A stretch of DNA of 64,000 bases from Duganella margarita. Its GTDB lineage: Bacteria > Pseudomonadota > Gammaproteobacteria > Burkholderiales > Burkholderiaceae_D. The stretch is taken from the NCBI RefSeq assembly GCF_009857535.1, contig NZ_WWCS01000020.1, forward strand, positions 1 to 64,000, written 5' to 3'. The translations under genes were made by a program, and so were the position numbers. Under the pieces are notes generated by a model. That model was not told the DNA's origin. It saw only the letters and a program-made list of their open reading frames with translations, and searched no databases. Of the stretch, positions 45,934-55,320 are shown one piece after another (position 1 is the first letter of the stretch; every line of letters starts with the position of its first letter).

Positions 45934-45952
45934 GGTTCAGCGAAGCAAGCAG

Positions 45953-45981
45953 AAAGGGAGGCCTCGTGCCTCCCTTTTTTT
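45953..45981 (+). terminator. Intrinsic terminator of rpoD
   Basis: AAAGGGAGGC (45953-45962) and GCCTCCCTTT (45968-45977) form a 10-bp stem with the loop CTCGT, followed by a T-tract to 45981. Confidence 0.9.
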
Positions 45982-46022
45982 CATGCTAGCATTGCCAAAT
46001 TAAAAACTTGGCTGCTTAGATA

Positions 46023-47099
46023 ATGGATGAACCGCAATTGCTGAAGCCGCGTTACCGCACCATGTGGCTGGGCGTGCTGGCGGGGCTGGCGTCGATGATG
46101 CTGGCGTGGACTTTGCACCGGATGCTGGCGGCCAGCCAGCGCCTGCCTGGCGATACGGTCTTCACCGATCATTCCGACTCGCCTATGTGGCTGCTGATCC
46201 AGCTGGTAGACCTGGCTGGCGGCGTGGCGGCCGGCATGGCTGCCGCGCACTGGTCGCAACGCTGGTCGTGGCGGGCGGTGGCGGGCGTGCTGGCGGTGCT
46301 GGTGATGAACGGGTTGATGGAGACGCCATCTTCGCATGACGGTTTCCGTATGCTGATGTCGTTTCTGGCCAGTCCGGTGGGCCTGCTGCTGGGCGCCTGC
46401 TACTACCGCCATCTGGAACGCACGCGGCCAGAGGTTCATGTGCCGCCGGTGTCCATCGATCACTTGCAGGTGCCGGATACGCCGTACAACGAGGCCGTCG
46501 TGGTGGGTGCGCTGTGTTTCGGCTATTTCATCCTCGGCTCGACCATTGCGGTGTTTTCTCAAGGCGGCACGCAGGCGTTTTCCGATAACAGCCTGCTGGC
46601 GATCGTGGTGCTGGAGCTGATGCTCGGCGCCTGTGCGCTGGGCGTGCTGTATGCGCGCGGCTACCCGCTGCGGACCTTGTTGCCAAGGCCATCGTGGGGC
46701 GGCGCGCTGATTGGCGCCGGCTTGTATATGTTGACGGTGGGCTGCAATGTGCTGGTCACTGGTTTTGCATCGGACGATCTGACGCAGCCGGTTCAACGCC
46801 TGCTGGAAGGGCAGCGTTCGATGAGCGCGTTGCTGCTGCTGTCGCTGGTCAACGGCGTGTATGAGGAAGTCTTTTTGCTGGCCTTCCTGCAACGCGGCTT
46901 GCGCCGGCTGGGCGGCTCCAATGCGGTGGGCGTGGTGTTGCTGGTGCGGATGCTGTATCACACCTATCAGGGGCCGCTCGGCTTGCTGTCGGTAGCGTTC
47001 TTCGGCTTGGTGGTCGGCGTTTATTACTGGCGCAGCGGCCGGCTGTTTCCGGTCATCGTCGCGCACATCGTGGCGGATGTGTCCGCGCTGGCGTCGTGA
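46023..47099 (+). CDS. CPBP-family intramembrane protease-like protein
   Basis: Protein of 358 residues with about eight hydrophobic segments (MWLGVLAGLASMMLAWTL, LLIQLVDLAGGVAAGMA, and others). The CPBP/Abi domain lies in the C-terminal third: VYEEVFLLAFLQRGLRRLGG, then RMLYHTYQG and VIVAHIVADVSAL. Both Glu are present, but the usual Arg of EExxxR is Leu, so activity is uncertain. It acts in the inner membrane; the substrate is unknown. Confidence 0.78.
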   Translation: MDEPQLLKPRYRTMWLGVLAGLASMMLAWTLHRMLAASQRLPGDTVFTDHSDSPMWLLIQLVDLAGGVAAGMAAAHWSQRWSWRAVAGVLAVLVMNGLMETPSSHDGFRMLMSFLASPVGLLLGACYYRHLERTRPEVHVPPVSIDHLQVPDTPYNEAVVVGALCFGYFILGSTIAVFSQGGTQAFSDNSLLAIVVLELMLGACALGVLYARGYPLRTLLPRPSWGGALIGAGLYMLTVGCNVLVTGFASDDLTQPVQRLLEGQRSMSALLLLSLVNGVYEEVFLLAFLQRGLRRLGGSNAVGVVLLVRMLYHTYQGPLGLLSVAFFGLVVGVYYWRSGRLFPVIVAHIVADVSALAS

Positions 47100-47124
47100 T
47101 GTGTTTAAAACTCAGGGGAGCGTG

Positions 47125-47601
47125 ATGAAAAAACTGTGGTTGATTTTGATGAGCCTGTCCGCCTCCGCCATGGCGCAGGATATCGTGCTCACCGGCCGGC
47201 TGGAATCTGCTACCGTGATACCGTTTGGCGTGGACAGCTGCAAATCGCAGAGCGGCAGCACGCCGAACGCCGGCGGCAGCACGCGGGTGACGATCTCCAA
47301 CGCCTGCGGCTGCCAGGAGATCAAGCTGAAAGTGGAGCAGGTCTACGCCGGCTCGAGCGCCAGGCCGGGCGAGGTGGTAACCGTGCATACCGATCTGGGC
47401 GAGTGGTGCAAGCCGTCGCTGCCGGTGACGCGTGATCCGGTGCTGGTGCATGCGCGGGGCGATGGCCTGTTCTACTGGTCGGCATTGACCAGCCAGGACG
47501 GCGCGCTGTACTTCGAGCCGGCGCGCCTGGCGCTCAAGGGCGTTACGCCGCGCAAGGAACTGGCGCCACTGAATGCACTGCCGGAGATGCTGAAACAATA
47601 A
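47125..47601 (+). CDS. Hypothetical exported protein
   Basis: Protein of 158 residues with the signal peptide MKKLWLILMSLSASAMAQD from the ATG at 47125; the frame open from 47077 is spurious. The mature part has Cys residues (DSCKSQSG, NACGCQEIK) that may form disulfides. I do not recognise the family. It follows the CPBP gene by 25 bp on the same strand. Confidence 0.65.
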   Translation: MKKLWLILMSLSASAMAQDIVLTGRLESATVIPFGVDSCKSQSGSTPNAGGSTRVTISNACGCQEIKLKVEQVYAGSSARPGEVVTVHTDLGEWCKPSLPVTRDPVLVHARGDGLFYWSALTSQDGALYFEPARLALKGVTPRKELAPLNALPEMLKQ

Positions 47602-47611
47602 GGAGGCGACC

Positions 47612-47992
47612 ATGGGAGATTGCGGCGACCTGCACGGCAGCTGTTTATGCGGCGGCATACGTTATCGCGCCGCGCTGCCGGTCTTTCACGCCAGCCACTG
47701 CTACTGCTCCATGTGTCAGAAGCAGCATGGCGCGGCTGCGGGATCGTATGCCAATGTCGCCAGCGCCGGCCTGGTGATCGAGCAGGGCGCGCAGCTGGTC
47801 ACCGAGTACGCCTCGTCCGATGACGGCCGCCGCGACTTCTGTCGCGTCTGCGGCTCGACTCTGTTCTGGCGCAGCACAGCGTCGCCGGACCGCATCGCCA
47901 TTGCGCTTGGCACGCTGGAGCCGGAATACAGCGGACCGGTCGAGCGCGAACTGTTTGTCGAAAACAAGCCTGCCTGGCTGCCGTGCGGATAG
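47612..47992 (+). CDS. GFA family (glutathione-dependent formaldehyde-activating) protein
   Basis: Zinc-binding protein of 126 residues of the GFA/CENP-V family. Cys motifs CLCGGIRY, CYCSMCQKQHG and DFCRVCGSTLFW supply the expected two zinc sites. The family founder catalyses S-hydroxymethylglutathione formation, but most members have no tested activity. It follows the exported protein gene by 10 bp. Confidence 0.86.
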   Translation: MGDCGDLHGSCLCGGIRYRAALPVFHASHCYCSMCQKQHGAAAGSYANVASAGLVIEQGAQLVTEYASSDDGRRDFCRVCGSTLFWRSTASPDRIAIALGTLEPEYSGPVERELFVENKPAWLPCG

Positions 47993-48003
47993 GTCAGCCC
48001 CGG

Positions 48004-49095
48004 TCAGTCCCGGTCAGGGCGGCAAATAATGTGCAGCGCGGTGCCGGCGCCGACGCTGACGGTCAGCGTGCCGCCCAGCGCGCTCAGGCGCTGACGCATG
48101 GCGTTCAGTGCTGCCGCCTCGGCCGGGTAGGAGGCGCCGGGAGGGCGGTCGCCGCTGAGCGTGATGGCGATCTGCGACGTGCACAGGCTCAGTTCCACCT
48201 GCAACAGCCGGGCGCTGGTGCTCAGGTATTCCAGGCCGGTCTGGATAATATGAAACAAGGCGCTGACGGTCTGTGGCGACAGCACCGCGCGGTCGTCCAG
48301 CACGCGCAACGCGCATTGCAGGCCCTGGCGCCGCGCAATCTGCTGCAACTGCCATTCGATGGCGGCGCTCAAACCGAGCTCCAATGTCGCCGGATGCAAT
48401 TCGTTGATGATATGGCGCACGGCGTCGATGCTGGCGTCCAGCGTCGCCAGCGCCTGCACGGCGCGTTCGTGCAGCAGCGGCTGCGTGGTGCCGGTGCGCG
48501 CGTGCAGCATGGCGATGTCCAGCTTGAGCGCCACCAGATTCTGCGCCAGGTTGTCGCGCATGCTGGTGGCCAGGCGGCGGTGCTGGTTTTCGGTGGCGTC
48601 CTGCCGTTCGCCGGCGATCTGCTGCGCCAACTGCAGCGCGTCGGCCAGCGCGGTTTCCTTGCGCTGGCGCTCGGTGATGTCCAGACTGCTGCCGATCAGC
48701 AGATAGGGCTGACCGCCGGCGTCATAGACCGGGTGCTTATAGGTCAGCATCAGCCGGGTTTCCTGCAGGCCTGCGTGCCACAGCGGCACTTCCTCGATGA
48801 CGGTTTCGCCCCGATCGAACGCCATGCGGTCGTACTGGTGGTGCAGGCTGAGCTGCTCTGGCGGGAACACCCCGGCGCCATCCTGGCCGGCGATGTCTTC
48901 AAAACGCACGCCCCACATCGCTTCGCATGCCGGATTCATCATCACCACGCGCGAGGCGGCGTCCTTGACGAACAGCGGCTGGGGCATCATCGACACCACC
49001 CGGCGTACTTCCTCGCTACTGATGGAGCCTTCCTTGAATCCGGTGAAAAGACGCTGCAAGTCTGCATTGGGTGGCAAGTTCGGCAGGCGAGGCAT
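48004..49095 (-). CDS. PAS-domain degenerate histidine-kinase-like protein
   Basis: Protein of 363 residues from the ATG at 49095 (a TTG at 49113 is an alternative). A PAS domain (about 35-143, ending SLDITERQR) is followed by a NarX-type dimerisation region. The H box of this class, normally xLHDxxxQ, reads TSMRDNLAQ (about 178-185), so the phospho-acceptor His is Arg180. The ATPase domain also lacks a clear N box (LEYLSTSARL where NALRHA is usual) and the DxGxG box is GDRPPGA. It is probably a non-phosphorylating sensor or an adaptor. Confidence 0.72.
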   Translation of the reverse strand: MPRLPNLPPNADLQRLFTGFKEGSISSEEVRRVVSMMPQPLFVKDAASRVVMMNPACEAMWGVRFEDIAGQDGAGVFPPEQLSLHHQYDRMAFDRGETVIEEVPLWHAGLQETRLMLTYKHPVYDAGGQPYLLIGSSLDITERQRKETALADALQLAQQIAGERQDATENQHRRLATSMRDNLAQNLVALKLDIAMLHARTGTTQPLLHERAVQALATLDASIDAVRHIINELHPATLELGLSAAIEWQLQQIARRQGLQCALRVLDDRAVLSPQTVSALFHIIQTGLEYLSTSARLLQVELSLCTSQIAITLSGDRPPGASYPAEAAALNAMRQRLSALGGTLTVSVGAGTALHIICRPDRD

Positions 49096-49164
49096 AAGTG
49101 TTTCACTCAGCAAATGTTTCGCCGATTATAATGTGAAATTGCGAAATTGTCATGTAAAAATAGA

Positions 49165-49332
49165 AACACCCCGACTAGCGGTAATGTCGTCCAGTTAAGC
49201 TGACATTTCACACTGTCATTCCCGCGAAAGCGGGAATCCATAGGACGATTGCCGGGCAAACGCGGCATGGGTTCCCGCTTGCGCGGGAACGACGTTGCTT
49301 AACTGAACGGCATCGCCGACCAGCGGGGTGTT
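49165..49332. mobile_element. Nested inverted-repeat element (MITE/REPIN-like), 168 bp
   Basis: Outer arms AACACCCCG (49165-49173) and CGGGGTGTT (49324-49332) are perfect inverted repeats and continue imperfectly inward to CAGTTAAGC/GCTTAACTG (49192-49200, 49297-49305). Nested inside is a REP-type pair (49215-49241 and 49267-49293), each arm carrying TTCCCGCG and CGCGGGAA-type palindromes. The gap from 49096 to 49353 contains nothing else visible. The element sits between the convergent-free ends of the sensor gene and ppc. Confidence 0.65.
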
Positions 49333-49353
49333 GGTAGCGTTGCCGTGTTGTTT

Positions 49354-52188
49354 TTAGCCGGTATTGCGCAGTCCGGCAGCGACACCGTTGATCGACAGGT
49401 GAATGCCGCGGTGCACGCGTTCGTCGGCTTTGCTCTCCGACGACAGCGCGCGGTGGCGCTTGATCAGCTCAACCTGCAAGTGATTCAGCGGGTCCAGATA
49501 CGCAAAGCGGTTCTGGATCGAACGCGCCAGCAGCGGGTTGCCGGCCAGGCGTTCGCCGGCCCCGGTGATGCTTTGCAGGATCTCCAGCGTGTTGGCGTGC
49601 TCGTCGGTGATGCGCTTGAAGATGCGGTCGCGCAGTTCCTTGTCCTGCACCAGCTCGGCGTAACGCGAGGCGATCGCCAGGTCGGTCTTGGCCAGCACCA
49701 TGTCCATGTTCGACAGCAGCGTGGCGAACAGCGGCCAGTGCTTGAACATCGCTTGCAGCTGCGCCAGGCGCTCGGCCTGGTCGCCGTCGGCAATCCAGCC
49801 GCCGATGGCGCTGGCGAAACCGTACCAGCCCGGCAGCAGCAGGCGGCACTGGCCCCACGAGAAGCCCCATGGAATCGCCCGCAGGTCTTCAATCCGCTTG
49901 GTCGATTTGCGCGAGGCCGGACGCGAACCGAGGTTCAGTTCGGCAATTTCAGCAATCGGCGTGGCGGTGAAGAAGTAGTCGGTGAAGCCCGGGGTTTCAT
50001 AGACCAGATTGCGGTAGGCCTGGTAGGCGCGGTCCGAAATCTCGGCCATGATGGTCTCGAACTGGTGCAGTTGCTTGCTGTGTTCGGTGTCTTCCGGCTG
50101 CGGCATCAGGCTCGCTTCCAGCGTGGCGGCGACCAGCAGTTCCAGGTTGCGGCGGCCGATGTCCTTGTTGGAGAACTTGGAGGCGATGATTTCGCCCTGT
50201 TCGGTCAGGCGGATCTGGCCGTTGACGGTGCCGTGCGGCTGCGCCAGGATGGCGTCGTACGACGGACCGCCGCCACGGCCGACGGTGCCGCCCCGGCCAT
50301 GGAACAGGCGCAGCTTGACGCCGGCGTTTTCAAACACCTTGACCAGGTTGGTTTCGGCCTTGTACAGCTCCCAGTTGGAGGTGAGGAAGCCGCCATCCTT
50401 GTTGGAGTCCGAATAGCCCAGCATCACTTCCTGGATCTGGCCCTGCTTGGCGATCAGTTGCTTGACCAGCGGGATGGCCATCACGGCTTCCATGATGCCG
50501 GACGCGCGTTGCAGGTCGGGGATGGTCTCGAACAGCGGGATTACCATCAGGTCCAGCTCAGGTTCAGCTTGCCCCGCGGCGAGGCGCAGCAGGCCCAGCT
50601 CTTTTTGCAGCAGCAGCACTTCCAGCAGGTCGGACACGGTCTCGGTGTGCGAGATGATGTAGTTGCGGATCGCGCGGGCACCGTAGCGGGCGCGGATCTG
50701 GCGCGCCGCGCGCAGCACGCCAAGTTCCGATACGGTCTCGGCCGAGTAGTTGATGTACGGCGAATTGAGCAGGCGCGGTTGCGCCAGCTCGCCCAGCAGC
50801 AGCGCGATCTTGGCGTCTTCGTCCAGCGCGGCGTAGTCGGCCTGCACGCCGGCGGTGGAGAACAGTTCCGCCAGCACGCGCTCGTGGACGTCGGACGACT
50901 GCCGCATGTCCAGCGAGGCCAGATGGAAGCCGAAGATGTCGGCCGCGCGCTTCAGCGTGGCCAGGCGCGGCTGCACCAGCACCTCGCCGTGGTTGGCGGT
51001 CAGCGAGTCGATCAGCACTTGCAGGTCGGCGGCGAAGTCGGCGGCGCCGTGGTACGGCTCGGCGTGGCCGACTTCCTTGCGCAGGATGTTGGTGGCGCCC
51101 AGGGCGCGCGCGGTCGAGGCCAGGCGGGCGTAGATGCCAATCAGCGCGCGGCGATACGGTTCGTCGGCGCGGTGGTCGGAGGTGTCGGGCGACTGGTCGG
51201 CCAGCGCTTGCAATGCCGGCGAGCACGCCACCATCAGCGTCGAGATCGACAGTTCGGCGCCCAGCGTGTGCGCTTCTTCCAGGTAGAAGTCGAGGATGGT
51301 GGTGGCCTGGCGCGTCAGCGCGTGCGACATCGTGTCGCCGTTGACGTTGGGATTGCCGTCGCGGTCACCGCCGATCCAGCTGCCCATCTGCACATATGGT
51401 GCGGTGATCGCCTGCGGCTGCTCGTCGTTGCCGTAGTGGTGGGCGATGTCCTGCTCGATGTCATCGTACAACCCCGGCAGTTCGCGCAGGAAGGTGATGC
51501 GGTAGTAGGACAGGGCGTTTTCGATTTCGTCGGCCACGGTCAGCTTGGAGTAGCGCAGCATGCGGGTCTGCCACAGCGTGGCGATGCGCGCTTTTAGCAG
51601 GTGCATATTGGCGGCGGTTTCCTTCGGCGTCAGCGGCAGGTCGCGTTCGGCCAGCAGGCGCGCGATGTCGTGCTCGGCGTCGAGGATGGACTTGCGCTGC
51701 ACTTCGGTCGGGTGGGCGGTCAGCACCGGCGAGATCAGCGCCTCCTGGAAGAAGGTCGAGACGGTCTGCTGGCTGACGCCGGCTTCCTTCAGCTTGCACA
51801 GCGCGTAGTTGACGCTGCCTTGCTGCGGCCTGGAGCCGGCCAGCAGGTGGGCGCGGCGGCGGCGGATGTGGTGCTGGTCTTCGGCGATATTGGCCAGGTG
51901 CGAGAAGTACGAGAAGGCGCGCACCACCGAAATGGTCTGCTCCTTGGTCAGGATCTTCAGCATGCCGTCCAGTTCCTTGGCGGCGCCGGCGTCGGCCTCG
52001 CGGCGGAAGCGCACGGCGGTCTGGCGAATGGTCTCGACCACGGCGTAGACTTCCTCGCCCTCCTGGTCGCGCAAGACATCGCCCAGCAGGCGGCCTAATA
52101 AGCGGATGTCTTCCTTCAATGGCGCGTCTTTGTCGGCGCCCGGTTGTTCAGCAACGTGTTCGTTCAATGCACTAGATGGATTGGCCAT
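49354..52188 (-). CDS. ppc: Phosphoenolpyruvate carboxylase
   Basis: Enzyme of 944 residues that carboxylates PEP to oxaloacetate, the main anaplerotic step. Signatures are VLTAHPTEVQRKSIL with the catalytic His, GYSDSNKDGGF with the active-site Lys, and FHGRGGTVGRGGGP (the glycine loop). The C-terminus ends in NTG, which closes the active site in this family. Length matches bacterial PPC (880-970). It is divergent from hemC, an order I recall from related betaproteobacteria. Confidence 0.96.
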   Translation of the reverse strand: MANPSSALNEHVAEQPGADKDAPLKEDIRLLGRLLGDVLRDQEGEEVYAVVETIRQTAVRFRREADAGAAKELDGMLKILTKEQTISVVRAFSYFSHLANIAEDQHHIRRRRAHLLAGSRPQQGSVNYALCKLKEAGVSQQTVSTFFQEALISPVLTAHPTEVQRKSILDAEHDIARLLAERDLPLTPKETAANMHLLKARIATLWQTRMLRYSKLTVADEIENALSYYRITFLRELPGLYDDIEQDIAHHYGNDEQPQAITAPYVQMGSWIGGDRDGNPNVNGDTMSHALTRQATTILDFYLEEAHTLGAELSISTLMVACSPALQALADQSPDTSDHRADEPYRRALIGIYARLASTARALGATNILRKEVGHAEPYHGAADFAADLQVLIDSLTANHGEVLVQPRLATLKRAADIFGFHLASLDMRQSSDVHERVLAELFSTAGVQADYAALDEDAKIALLLGELAQPRLLNSPYINYSAETVSELGVLRAARQIRARYGARAIRNYIISHTETVSDLLEVLLLQKELGLLRLAAGQAEPELDLMVIPLFETIPDLQRASGIMEAVMAIPLVKQLIAKQGQIQEVMLGYSDSNKDGGFLTSNWELYKAETNLVKVFENAGVKLRLFHGRGGTVGRGGGPSYDAILAQPHGTVNGQIRLTEQGEIIASKFSNKDIGRRNLELLVAATLEASLMPQPEDTEHSKQLHQFETIMAEISDRAYQAYRNLVYETPGFTDYFFTATPIAEIAELNLGSRPASRKSTKRIEDLRAIPWGFSWGQCRLLLPGWYGFASAIGGWIADGDQAERLAQLQAMFKHWPLFATLLSNMDMVLAKTDLAIASRYAELVQDKELRDRIFKRITDEHANTLEILQSITGAGERLAGNPLLARSIQNRFAYLDPLNHLQVELIKRHRALSSESKADERVHRGIHLSINGVAAGLRNTG

Positions 52189-52339
52189 GTGTTTTAAGTC
52201 ACGAAAGGTGAAATATGTCGGTGCGTAGGCTTATGGCCCGGTTCTGCAAGAAGGTGAGCATGCTAAAATTTGTGATCTTAAACACGCGCGTGGTACTGGC
52301 TTGCGCCGGTTAGCGTCAGCTACAGCGAAAGAACTGGTT

Positions 52340-53368
52340 TTGAAAACATCCGAATTGGTACAAAACTCCCCGTCCAGATTGGTCATTGCGTCGCGGGAGA
52401 GCCGTCTCGCCATGTGGCAAGCCGAGCACGTCCGCGATCGCTTGACATTATTATATCCGCAGTGCGATGTCAAAATTGTCGGAATGACGACGCGTGGCGA
52501 TCAAATTCTGGATCGCACCTTGTCGAAGGTGGGGGGCAAGGGCCTGTTTGTCAAAGAACTGGAAGTGGCAATGGCCGAAGGCCGCGCCGATCTGGCCGTG
52601 CACTGCCTGAAAGACATGCCGATGGTGTTGCCTGAAGGCTTCGCCATGGCGGCGGTGATGGAGCGCGAAGATGCGCGCGACGCTTTTGTTTCCAACGATT
52701 ACGCTTCCCTCGACGACTTGCCGGCTGGCGCGGTGGTCGGCACCAGCAGCCTGCGCCGCCAGGCGCTGATTGCCGCCCGCTATCCGCAACTGGTGATCAA
52801 GCCGCTGCGCGGCAACCTGGACACCCGTCTGGCCAAGCTGGACCGTGGCGAGTATGCCGCCATCATCCTGGCTGCAGCCGGCCTCAACCGTTTGGGCCTG
52901 GCCGCGCGCATCCGTGCGCTGCTGTCGCCGGAAACCAGTTTGCCGGCGCCGGGACAGGGCACGCTGGCGATTGAGATTCCCGAACGTGACGATGGCCTCG
53001 ACCTGGTCGCGCTGCTGGCGCCGCTGCATCACGCGCACAGCGCGCTGGTGTCGATCGCCGAGCGCAAGGTGTCGCAAGTGTTTGGCGGCAGCTGCCAGAT
53101 TCCGCTGGCGTCCTACGCCACCATCGATGGCGACCAGATGCACCTGCGCGCCATGGTGGCGACGCCGGACGGCACGCGCATGATCAGCGCCGAAGCGCGC
53201 GGCCCGGCCGCCGACGCCGAAGCGCTGGGCCTGCAAGTGGCCGAGCTGCTGCGGGTGCAGGACGCCGAAGGCATCCTGGCCGCCTGCCTGAGCGAAGCGG
53301 CGCAAGCCGACGACGATGCGCGCTCGGCCGAGCTGGCCGCCAGCGCCGCCGGCAAGCCGGCCGCCTGA
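52340..53368 (+). CDS. hemC: Hydroxymethylbilane synthase (porphobilinogen deaminase)
   Basis: Enzyme of about 342 residues condensing four porphobilinogens. RLVIASRESRLAMWQAEHV is the N-terminal signature, KTRGDQ-type TTRGDQILDRTLSKVGGKG follows, and FGGSCQIPLASY contains the Cys holding the dipyrromethane cofactor. I propose the TTG at 52340; other in-frame TTG codons at 52301 and 52355 are possible because no ATG lies nearby. First gene of hemC-hemD-hemX-hemY. Confidence 0.92.
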   Translation: MKTSELVQNSPSRLVIASRESRLAMWQAEHVRDRLTLLYPQCDVKIVGMTTRGDQILDRTLSKVGGKGLFVKELEVAMAEGRADLAVHCLKDMPMVLPEGFAMAAVMEREDARDAFVSNDYASLDDLPAGAVVGTSSLRRQALIAARYPQLVIKPLRGNLDTRLAKLDRGEYAAIILAAAGLNRLGLAARIRALLSPETSLPAPGQGTLAIEIPERDDGLDLVALLAPLHHAHSALVSIAERKVSQVFGGSCQIPLASYATIDGDQMHLRAMVATPDGTRMISAEARGPAADAEALGLQVAELLRVQDAEGILAACLSEAAQADDDARSAELAASAAGKPAA

Positions 53369-53375
53369 TCCGGGG

Positions 53376-54167
53376 ATGGCCGGCGCCGTCGTCATCACCC
53401 GTCCGCTGGCGCAAGCCGCGCCGCTGGCCGCCCGCGTGGCGGCCCTGGGCCGTACGGTCGAAGTGCTGCCGCTGCTGGATATCGCGCCGCTGGCCGACCA
53501 GCGGCCGCTGCAAGCCACGCTGGCCCGGCTGGCGGATTATGCACTGGTGGCCTTCGTCTCGCCCAACGCCATCGATGCCGCGTTTGCGCATATAAAGCAG
53601 TGGCCGCCGGAGGTGACGCTGGCGGTGGTGGGCGAGGGCAGCCGCACCGCGCTGGCGGTGCACGGCGTCACGCCGGACCGCTACCGCATCGTCTGCCCGG
53701 CCGACAACGTGCCCAGCGACTCCGAACACCTGCTGCAGGCACTGGACCTGGCGGCCTTGAAAGGCCGGCCGGTGCTGATCATCCGCGGCGAAAGCGGCCG
53801 CGAACTGATGGGCGACGGCCTGCGCGCCGCCGGCGCCTTGGTCGACGTGGCGCCAGCCTACCGCCGCTCGGTGCCGCCGCTGACGGCCGAACTGGGCGCC
53901 ACGTTGCGCCGTTTGCTGGCGCAGCAAAACGACTGGATCATCACCAGCTCCGAGGCTTTACGCGGCCTGTGCGGCATCCTGGCCGAATTGGACTTGCAGC
54001 ACCCTGACGCGATGCAGCACAATAGCGTTGTAGCTATGCAACAACAGCATCTGATCGTGCCCCACGCCCGAATTGCCGAAACGGCAAATAATTTGGGGTT
54101 TTCCAAGCTGACGCTCACCGGATCAGGCGACGAACGCCTGCTGGCCGCGTTACAATCATGCCTATGA
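53376..54167 (+). CDS. hemD: Uroporphyrinogen-III synthase
   Basis: Enzyme of 263 residues, ATG at 53376, 7 bp after hemC. VVITRPLAQAAPLAARVAAL is the typical HemD start, and FVSPNAIDAAF and ITSSEALRGLCGIL are conserved substrate-binding segments. It closes the linear tetrapyrrole to uroporphyrinogen III. It overlaps hemX by ATGA (54164-54167). The sequence is typically poorly conserved, so assignment rests on motifs plus position. Confidence 0.9.
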   Translation: MAGAVVITRPLAQAAPLAARVAALGRTVEVLPLLDIAPLADQRPLQATLARLADYALVAFVSPNAIDAAFAHIKQWPPEVTLAVVGEGSRTALAVHGVTPDRYRIVCPADNVPSDSEHLLQALDLAALKGRPVLIIRGESGRELMGDGLRAAGALVDVAPAYRRSVPPLTAELGATLRRLLAQQNDWIITSSEALRGLCGILAELDLQHPDAMQHNSVVAMQQQHLIVPHARIAETANNLGFSKLTLTGSGDERLLAALQSCL

Positions 54168-55318
54168 ACGATTTGCCTACTTTACCTGACCCAGCCGTCT
54201 CGTCCGCCAAAGCCAGCGAGATCCCGCCTGCGGCCACGCCGCCAACGCAGTCTGAACCGAGCCTGCTCGAAACCCTGCAACAGCCGCAAATGCTGTCGGT
54301 GGGGATACTTGTGCTGGCGATCCTGCTGGCCGGCCAGACCTGGTATTCGCATGCGCGGGTCAGCAAGCTGCGCGAGGAAGTGGCGATGCGCCTGCAAAAA
54401 GGCGACGCCATCAATGCCGACACCGGCAGCCAGGTGCATAGCGTGCAGGAGAGCACGAAGGAGTTGCAAGCCAAGGTCGCGCTGCTGGAAAGCAAGCAAC
54501 AGGAAGCGCAGAGCCAGCAACTGGCGCTGGAGCAGCTGTATCAGGATCTGTCGAAAAACCGCGACGAATGGGCGCTGACCGAGATCGAGCAAGTGCTGTC
54601 GACCGCGTCTCAGCAGCTGCAGCTGGCTGGCAACGTGCCGGGCGCGCTGATCGCGCTGCAGAATGCCGACCGCAGCCTGTCGCGTTCCGACAAGCCGCAG
54701 TTCATCACCATCCGCCGCGCCATCGCGCGCGATACCGACAAGCTGAAAGCGCTGCCGAGCGTCGACTCGGTCGGCGTCGCGCTGCGCCTGGACAACGCGA
54801 TTGCGCAAATCGATACGCTGCCGATGCTGTCGGACGAAAAACAGGCAGCGCCGGCGCTGCCTGAAAAGAAAGTCAAAACCAAGGTCGTGCACGGCAAGGA
54901 CGGCAAGCCGGTGGTGGTCGAACAAACCACCAGCCCATGGCTGCAAGCCTTGCAGGACGGCTGGAATGGCTGGAGCAGCGAAATGTGGAGCGACATGCGT
55001 GATCTGGTGCGGGTGCGCAATGTGAACACGCCGGACGCGTTGATGCTGTCGCCAACCCAGGCCTACTTCATGCGCGAAAATCTCAAGCTGCGTTTGCTGA
55101 ACGCGCGCATGGCGCTGCTGTCGCGTAACGAAGGCGCTTTCCGCGCCGACCTGATCGCCGCGCAGGACGCGCTGGTCAAGTATTTCGACACCCGCGCCCG
55201 TTCCACCCAGACCGTGCAGGCGTTGCTGCGTCAGGTGCAGAGCAGCAATCTCGCGATTGAGATGCCGACCCTGTCCGACAGCCTGAACGCGGTGCGCAAC
55301 TACAAAGCGAAGCCATAG
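54164..55318 (+). CDS. hemX: HemX-like membrane protein
   Basis: Protein of 384 residues with one transmembrane helix (MLSVGILVLAILLAGQTWY, about 43-63) and long coiled-coil/helical periplasmic or cytoplasmic parts (LQAKVALLESKQQEAQSQQ). It is the HemX homologue found between hemD and hemY. The name uroporphyrinogen methyltransferase is historical; no SAM motif is visible. The start at 54164 uses the ATGA overlap; an ATG at 54158 is two codons upstream. Confidence 0.85.
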   Translation: MNDLPTLPDPAVSSAKASEIPPAATPPTQSEPSLLETLQQPQMLSVGILVLAILLAGQTWYSHARVSKLREEVAMRLQKGDAINADTGSQVHSVQESTKELQAKVALLESKQQEAQSQQLALEQLYQDLSKNRDEWALTEIEQVLSTASQQLQLAGNVPGALIALQNADRSLSRSDKPQFITIRRAIARDTDKLKALPSVDSVGVALRLDNAIAQIDTLPMLSDEKQAAPALPEKKVKTKVVHGKDGKPVVVEQTTSPWLQALQDGWNGWSSEMWSDMRDLVRVRNVNTPDALMLSPTQAYFMRENLKLRLLNARMALLSRNEGAFRADLIAAQDALVKYFDTRARSTQTVQALLRQVQSSNLAIEMPTLSDSLNAVRNYKAKP

Positions 55319-55320
55319 TC

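Noticed and set aside
46854..46920. The CPBP protein as inactive because the EExxxR Arg is Leu
   Set aside because: Subfamilies without this Arg exist, to my recollection, so absence alone is not strong evidence.
49345..51597. A 750-codon open frame on the plus strand opposite ppc
   Set aside because: Same reason: no motifs, and the minus-strand PPC is intact with all catalytic signatures.
54158..54167. HemX as a real uroporphyrinogen-III methyltransferase
   Set aside because: No SAM-binding GxGxG or other methyltransferase motif is visible; the name is inherited.
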